Position numbers and translations under genes: made by a program
Assembly: GCA_964427955.1 (NCBI GenBank)
Contig: CAYRWY010000237.1
Coordinates: 1 to 9,014 of the forward strand
DNA from: JACRBK01 sp964427955
GTDB taxonomy: Bacteria > Chloroflexota > Anaerolineae > Aggregatilineales > Aggregatilineaceae
Direction of reading: 5' to 3'
DNA: 9,014 nt
Notes under the pieces: model-generated
What the model was told of the DNA's origin: nothing
Databases searched by the model: none
What the model saw: the letters and a program-made list of their open reading frames with translations, nothing else
Part shown: one piece after another, positions 6,625 through 9,014 of the stretch
How positions within the stretch are numbered: the first letter of the stretch is position 1
Layout of the letters: each line of letters begins with the position of its first letter

Positions 6625-8025
6625 CTAGTGCTGCGGCTGGACGACCTGATGGCCCAGGTAGCGGGTGAGCGCCTCGGAGACCGGTGCCATCAGGTGGCCC
6701 TTCGTCAGGTTGACGTGGTGACGGTGCCCGGTCTGCATCATGTGCAGCAGCACGTCTTCCAGGTGATCGATGCGCGCCACGCCCGCACAACCGAAGAAAT
6801 CATCCGGCACGGGATCGGCGGTGAATTCCCCCTGGCCGAGATACCAGCGCACCTCGCCCTGCTCGGTCAGCAGATTCCCGAACGTGAAGGGGAACTGGGC
6901 GATCCGGCCCACGTTGCAGCCGTAGCTCGACCCGTGTCCGACGGCGTTGATCAGAATTTCGTGATCGACCACGCGGCCCGGTGCCGCCATCAGGCGATCC
7001 GGCACGGGGCCGCAGTGGAACAGGATGCACTTGTCCTCGTCGTCGCCGTAATTGTTGTTCCAGTCCAGGCAGGTGGACGGCTCGCCGGAGGCCAGGCGCA
7101 GCGCGTGCAGGGCGATGGCGCTGCCGAGATCGACCTCGCAGGCGGCAGCGAAGTTCTGGTTGTTGAGCACGCTCAGCATGACGCAGGGCGAGATGCCGAG
7201 CTGCTGCTGAAGCTCCAGCCAGCAGCGGATTGCCAGCGCATCCAGGCGGTATTCGGTGATGATCTCGTCGAGCACGACGCCCAGCTTGGCCAGGTTCTCG
7301 AAGGCGTGATCCGGCACGCCGGTCCAGTCGGCGTACTGGTGCAGCAGCGCGGCTTTGGCCTTGCTGGACGTGCCGTTCATCGACCGGATGCGCCCGATCA
7401 CGTCGGCCATGTCGAGCGTTTCGACCGTGATCCCGTGATGCTGAAGGGCTAATTCGTCCACGCGCACGGTCTTGAACGGGGTGGTGCGCGCGCCGACCGC
7501 GCCGACGGTCATGCGCCGCAGCCCCTTGACCACGCGGCAGACCCGGTCGAAATACTCGACGTTGGCCTCGAAGGCGGCACTGGTCGGATCGACCACGTGC
7601 GGCTTGAGCGCGGTGTAGGGGACGTTGTACTGCCGCAGCACGTCCGCCACCGACAGCTTGCCGCAGAACGCGTCACGCCGCAGCGCCGGGGACATCTCGT
7701 CCAGCCGGTCGGGATAGGCCTGGATCAGGATCGGGACGCCCGCCTCTTGCAGCGCCGCGACCGCGCCCGTCTCGTCGCCGAAGTTGGGCAGGCACAGGAT
7801 CACGCCGTCGAATTCGCCGCGATGCTGCGCGAGGAAGTTGGCGTAGACTTCGCCTTCACGCGGGGTTTCGACCGCGCCAAAGCGAGTCGCCTCGGCCTCC
7901 AGGATCAGCGTCTCGTGACCCAGGAAGTTGAGCACGCGGGGCAGGGTCTCGCGCGCTTCGGCGATCATGGTCGCCGGGAAAAAACCACGATTTCCAAAAA
8001 AGAGGGCAAAGGTCGATTTGGACAT
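6625..8025 (-). CDS. L-fucose/L-arabinose isomerase family protein
   Basis: A 466-residue ketol isomerase of the fucose/arabinose isomerase superfamily (two Rossmann-like domains, then a metal-binding C-terminal domain). Recognisable are the family stretch VGAVGARTTPFKTVRVDE (174-191), CWLELQ (268-273) with a probable metal-ligand Glu271, ACEVDLG (295-301), LDWNNNYGDDED (320-331), FHCGPVP (336-342), and a histidine-rich TGHRHHV near the C terminus that may supply the last metal ligand. It is shorter than classical FucI (about 590 residues) and close to AraA length, but fits the broader unassigned group of this superfamily, which has also been linked to unusual sugars. Start ATG at 8025 follows AGGAG within the palindrome TAGGAGTCTCCTA (8028-8040). 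It is the first gene of the cluster, behind the tandem operators. Metal use and substrate are unproven. Confidence 0.88.
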   Translation of the reverse strand: MSKSTFALFFGNRGFFPATMIAEARETLPRVLNFLGHETLILEAEATRFGAVETPREGEVYANFLAQHRGEFDGVILCLPNFGDETGAVAALQEAGVPILIQAYPDRLDEMSPALRRDAFCGKLSVADVLRQYNVPYTALKPHVVDPTSAAFEANVEYFDRVCRVVKGLRRMTVGAVGARTTPFKTVRVDELALQHHGITVETLDMADVIGRIRSMNGTSSKAKAALLHQYADWTGVPDHAFENLAKLGVVLDEIITEYRLDALAIRCWLELQQQLGISPCVMLSVLNNQNFAAACEVDLGSAIALHALRLASGEPSTCLDWNNNYGDDEDKCILFHCGPVPDRLMAAPGRVVDHEILINAVGHGSSYGCNVGRIAQFPFTFGNLLTEQGEVRWYLGQGEFTADPVPDDFFGCAGVARIDHLEDVLLHMMQTGHRHHVNLTKGHLMAPVSEALTRYLGHQVVQPQH

Positions 8026-8041
8026 AGTAGGAGTCTCCTAG

Positions 8042-8085
8042 AAAAAACATTTCAACGCAGAGCACGCGGAGATCGCAGAGGAAAG
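8042..8085. repeat. Purine-rich CGCAGAG repeat in the isomerase leader
   Basis: AAAAAACATTTCAACGCAGAG followed by CACGCGGAGATCGCAGAGG is a relative of the repeats at 3700-3745 and 5507-5525. It lies between the tandem operators and the isomerase start, so it would be transcribed as part of the 5' leader. Confidence 0.7.
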
Positions 8086-8116
8086 GAAGGAAAAACCGAG
8101 AAAACCCTCGCGTGCT

Positions 8117-8140
8117 GGAAACGTTACCGGAAACGTTTAC
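8117..8140. promoter_or_regulatory. Two tandem LacI-family operators upstream of the sugar cluster
   Basis: GGAAACGTTACC (8117-8128) and GGAAACGTTTAC (8129-8140) are head-to-tail 12-bp repeats matching at 10 of 12 positions. Each has the AAACGTT core with central CG that LacI/GalR regulators recognise. Their centres are 12 bp apart, a little over one helical turn. They lie about 90-115 bases before the isomerase start, a position where a bound repressor could block the cluster promoter. The LacI-family protein encoded at the end of the same cluster is the obvious candidate to bind. Confidence 0.65.
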
Positions 8141-8186
8141 AATAACACTGTGCCACAGATCGGGAGCGGAGTCAAGAGGGCCGCCC

Positions 8187-8214
8187 TTGACAGATGATTA
8201 TACTTAGATATACT
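8187..8214 (+). promoter_or_regulatory. Sigma-70-like promoter of the arsR-type gene
   Basis: A consensus -35 TTGACA (8187-8192), a 16-base spacer and TATACT (8209-8214) as -10 point toward the gene starting at 8263. Transcription would begin near 8221, leaving a leader of about 40 bases. The match is strong for a GC-rich genome. Confidence 0.7.
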
Positions 8215-8235
8215 TCTAATTAGATAAATATCTAA
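8204..8235. promoter_or_regulatory. Two adjacent 16-bp palindromic operators over the arsR-type promoter
   Basis: TTAGATATACTTCTAA (8204-8219) and TTAGATAAATATCTAA (8220-8235) lie head to tail without a gap. The second has perfect 7-base arms (TTAGATA and TATCTAA around AA); the first is a degraded version. The first covers the -10 box and the second the predicted start of transcription. ArsR-family repressors commonly bind AT-rich palindromes of this kind in their own promoters, so autorepression is the likely purpose. Confidence 0.65.
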
Positions 8236-8262
8236 ATAGATGATGATCGAAAGAGTACAACC

Positions 8263-8868
8263 ATGACGCAAGGGGAATTGGAAGGTCTGCTGGGCTTCTT
8301 CAAGGTAATGTCCGACGAGACGCGCCTCAAGATCATCGGGCTGCTCAGCCGCCGTCCGCATAACGTCGGCGAGCTGGCCCAGGCGCTCGACCTGACCGAG
8401 CCGACCGTCTCGCACCACCTGGCGAAGCTGCGCGAGATGGGACTGCTCACGCTGAACGCCGTCGGGACGGTGCGGATTTACTCGCTGAACAAGGACATGC
8501 TGGAACGCCTGACCGGGCTGGTCTTCCGGCTGGAAGAGATCACACAGGTGACGGTCGAGGAAAAGCCGGACATGGCGTGGATCGAGGCGCTGGACCTGAG
8601 CGACGAGGATCGTAAGGTCTTCAAGGATTATTTCTACGGCACGCGCCTCAAGCAGATCCCGACCAAAGCGCGCAAACTGCGCGTGATCCTGGACTGGCTG
8701 GTGGCGAAGTTCGCGCCGGGGACGACGTACACCGAGGCGCAGGTGAACGCGATCATCGCGGACGTGCACCCGGACTATGCGTCGCTGCGGCGGGAGTTGA
8801 TCGAGGCGCACCTGTTGGCGCGCGAGCCGGGCGGCAAGGTGTACTGGCGGGCGGAGAATACGGAATAG
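8263..8868 (+). CDS. ArsR-type transcriptional regulator with C-terminal DUF2087 domain
   Basis: A 201-residue DNA-binding protein. Residues about 5-78 form an ArsR-like winged helix: MSDETRLKIIGLLS (16-29), recognition helix TEPTVSHHLAKLREMGLL (45-62), and wing VGTVRIYSL (67-75). After a linker, residues about 118-197 match DUF2087 (KDYFYGTRLKQIPTKARK, then DVHPDYASLRRELIEAHLL and a final GKVYWR), a small domain often attached to such regulators and itself winged-helix-like. The protein has no cysteine, and the metal-site motif ELCVC of arsenic sensors is absent, so metal sensing through thiols is excluded. It is divergent from the sugar cluster and separated by 237 bases that hold both sets of operators. 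Autoregulation is likely from the palindromes at 8204-8235; control of the divergent cluster is possible but unproven. The ligand is unknown. Confidence 0.9.
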   Translation: MTQGELEGLLGFFKVMSDETRLKIIGLLSRRPHNVGELAQALDLTEPTVSHHLAKLREMGLLTLNAVGTVRIYSLNKDMLERLTGLVFRLEEITQVTVEEKPDMAWIEALDLSDEDRKVFKDYFYGTRLKQIPTKARKLRVILDWLVAKFAPGTTYTEAQVNAIIADVHPDYASLRRELIEAHLLAREPGGKVYWRAENTE

Positions 8869-8876
8869 ATGTGGTG

Positions 8877-9014
8877 GTAGGGGTGGCCCTATGTGCGTCA
8901 ATTTAAGGCTTTATGAGGCTATCGGGGTTTTGTCCTGGCCTCACCCCCCGACCCCCTCTCCATTCGAGAAACACAATGGAGAGGGGGAGATTGCCACGCC
9001 GGAAAAGTCCCCTC
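8877..9014. mobile_element. Second copy of the nested inverted-repeat element (cut by window end)
   Basis: GTAGGGGTGGCCC then TATGTGCGTCAATTTAAGG, a TGAGGC stretch and GTCCTGGCCTCACC parallel the left part of the element at 1697-1957, with the first palindrome shortened. It continues into a perfect 13-bp hairpin, CCCCCTCTCCATT (8952-8964) with AATGGAGAGGGGG (8975-8987). It begins eight bases after the arsR-type stop, so its hairpin may double as a transcript end. The right end lies outside the window. Confidence 0.65.

Noticed and set aside
6514..7452. Plus-strand open frame across the aldolase-isomerase junction
   Set aside because: It is antisense to two clear enzymes and has no recognisable domain.
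8028..8040. TAGGAGTCTCCTA as a hairpin hiding the isomerase ribosome site
   Set aside because: The palindrome has a one-base centre, so a stable RNA hairpin is unlikely. It may simply be the ribosome site with a chance complement.
8263..8868. Arsenic or zinc resistance regulator
   Set aside because: The protein contains no cysteine and no metal-binding motif, and no resistance genes are nearby.
8137..8901. Minus-strand open frame opposite the arsR-type gene
   Set aside because: It covers the promoter and operators as well as the gene, with low-complexity Arg/Gln/His content. The plus strand has the domain-level match.

Overview
The window is GC-rich bacterial chromosome with dense coding and spacers full of dispersed repeats. 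These repeats (CCTCACCCCCC followed by a CCCCCTCTCC / GGAGAGGGGG hairpin, GTAGGGGCGACCC modules, and CACAGAGGACACAGAG-type tracts) are a familiar feature of Chloroflexota genomes. I therefore suspect a chloroflexote, perhaps Anaerolineae-like. This is inferred from style; no marker gene is present.

Layout. Positions 1-35 probably hold the last codons of an upstream gene. Next come a plus-strand pair, an alpha/beta hydrolase (134-823) and a class I SAM methyltransferase (820-1593), overlapping by ATGA. A 530-base spacer (1594-2123) carries a nested inverted-repeat element that looks like a MITE, and part of a second copy closes the window at 8877-9014. A small, AT-richer plus-strand gene (2124-2630) encodes an uncharacterised protein with a nucleotidyltransferase-like acidic motif. 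From 8025 down to 2662 runs a minus-strand sugar catabolic cluster: L-fucose/L-arabinose-type isomerase, class II ketose-phosphate aldolase, FGGY carbohydrate kinase and a LacI-family regulator. Divergent from it, at 8263-8868, is an ArsR-type regulator with a C-terminal DUF2087 domain.

How the genes fit together. The four-gene cluster reads as a complete short pathway: aldose to ketose (isomerase), ketose to ketose phosphate (kinase), then retro-aldol cleavage to DHAP plus an aldehyde (aldolase). The LacI protein probably represses it through two tandem GGAAACGTT operators at 8117-8140. The substrate cannot be read from sequence, and no transporter or glycosidase lies in the window. The arsR-type gene has a near-consensus promoter overlapped by two adjacent 16-bp palindromes, which suggests autoregulation. 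The most unusual items are this unassigned sugar pathway, the two tandem-operator arrangements in one divergent intergenic region, and the repeat elements placed in the spacers of the sugar cluster.
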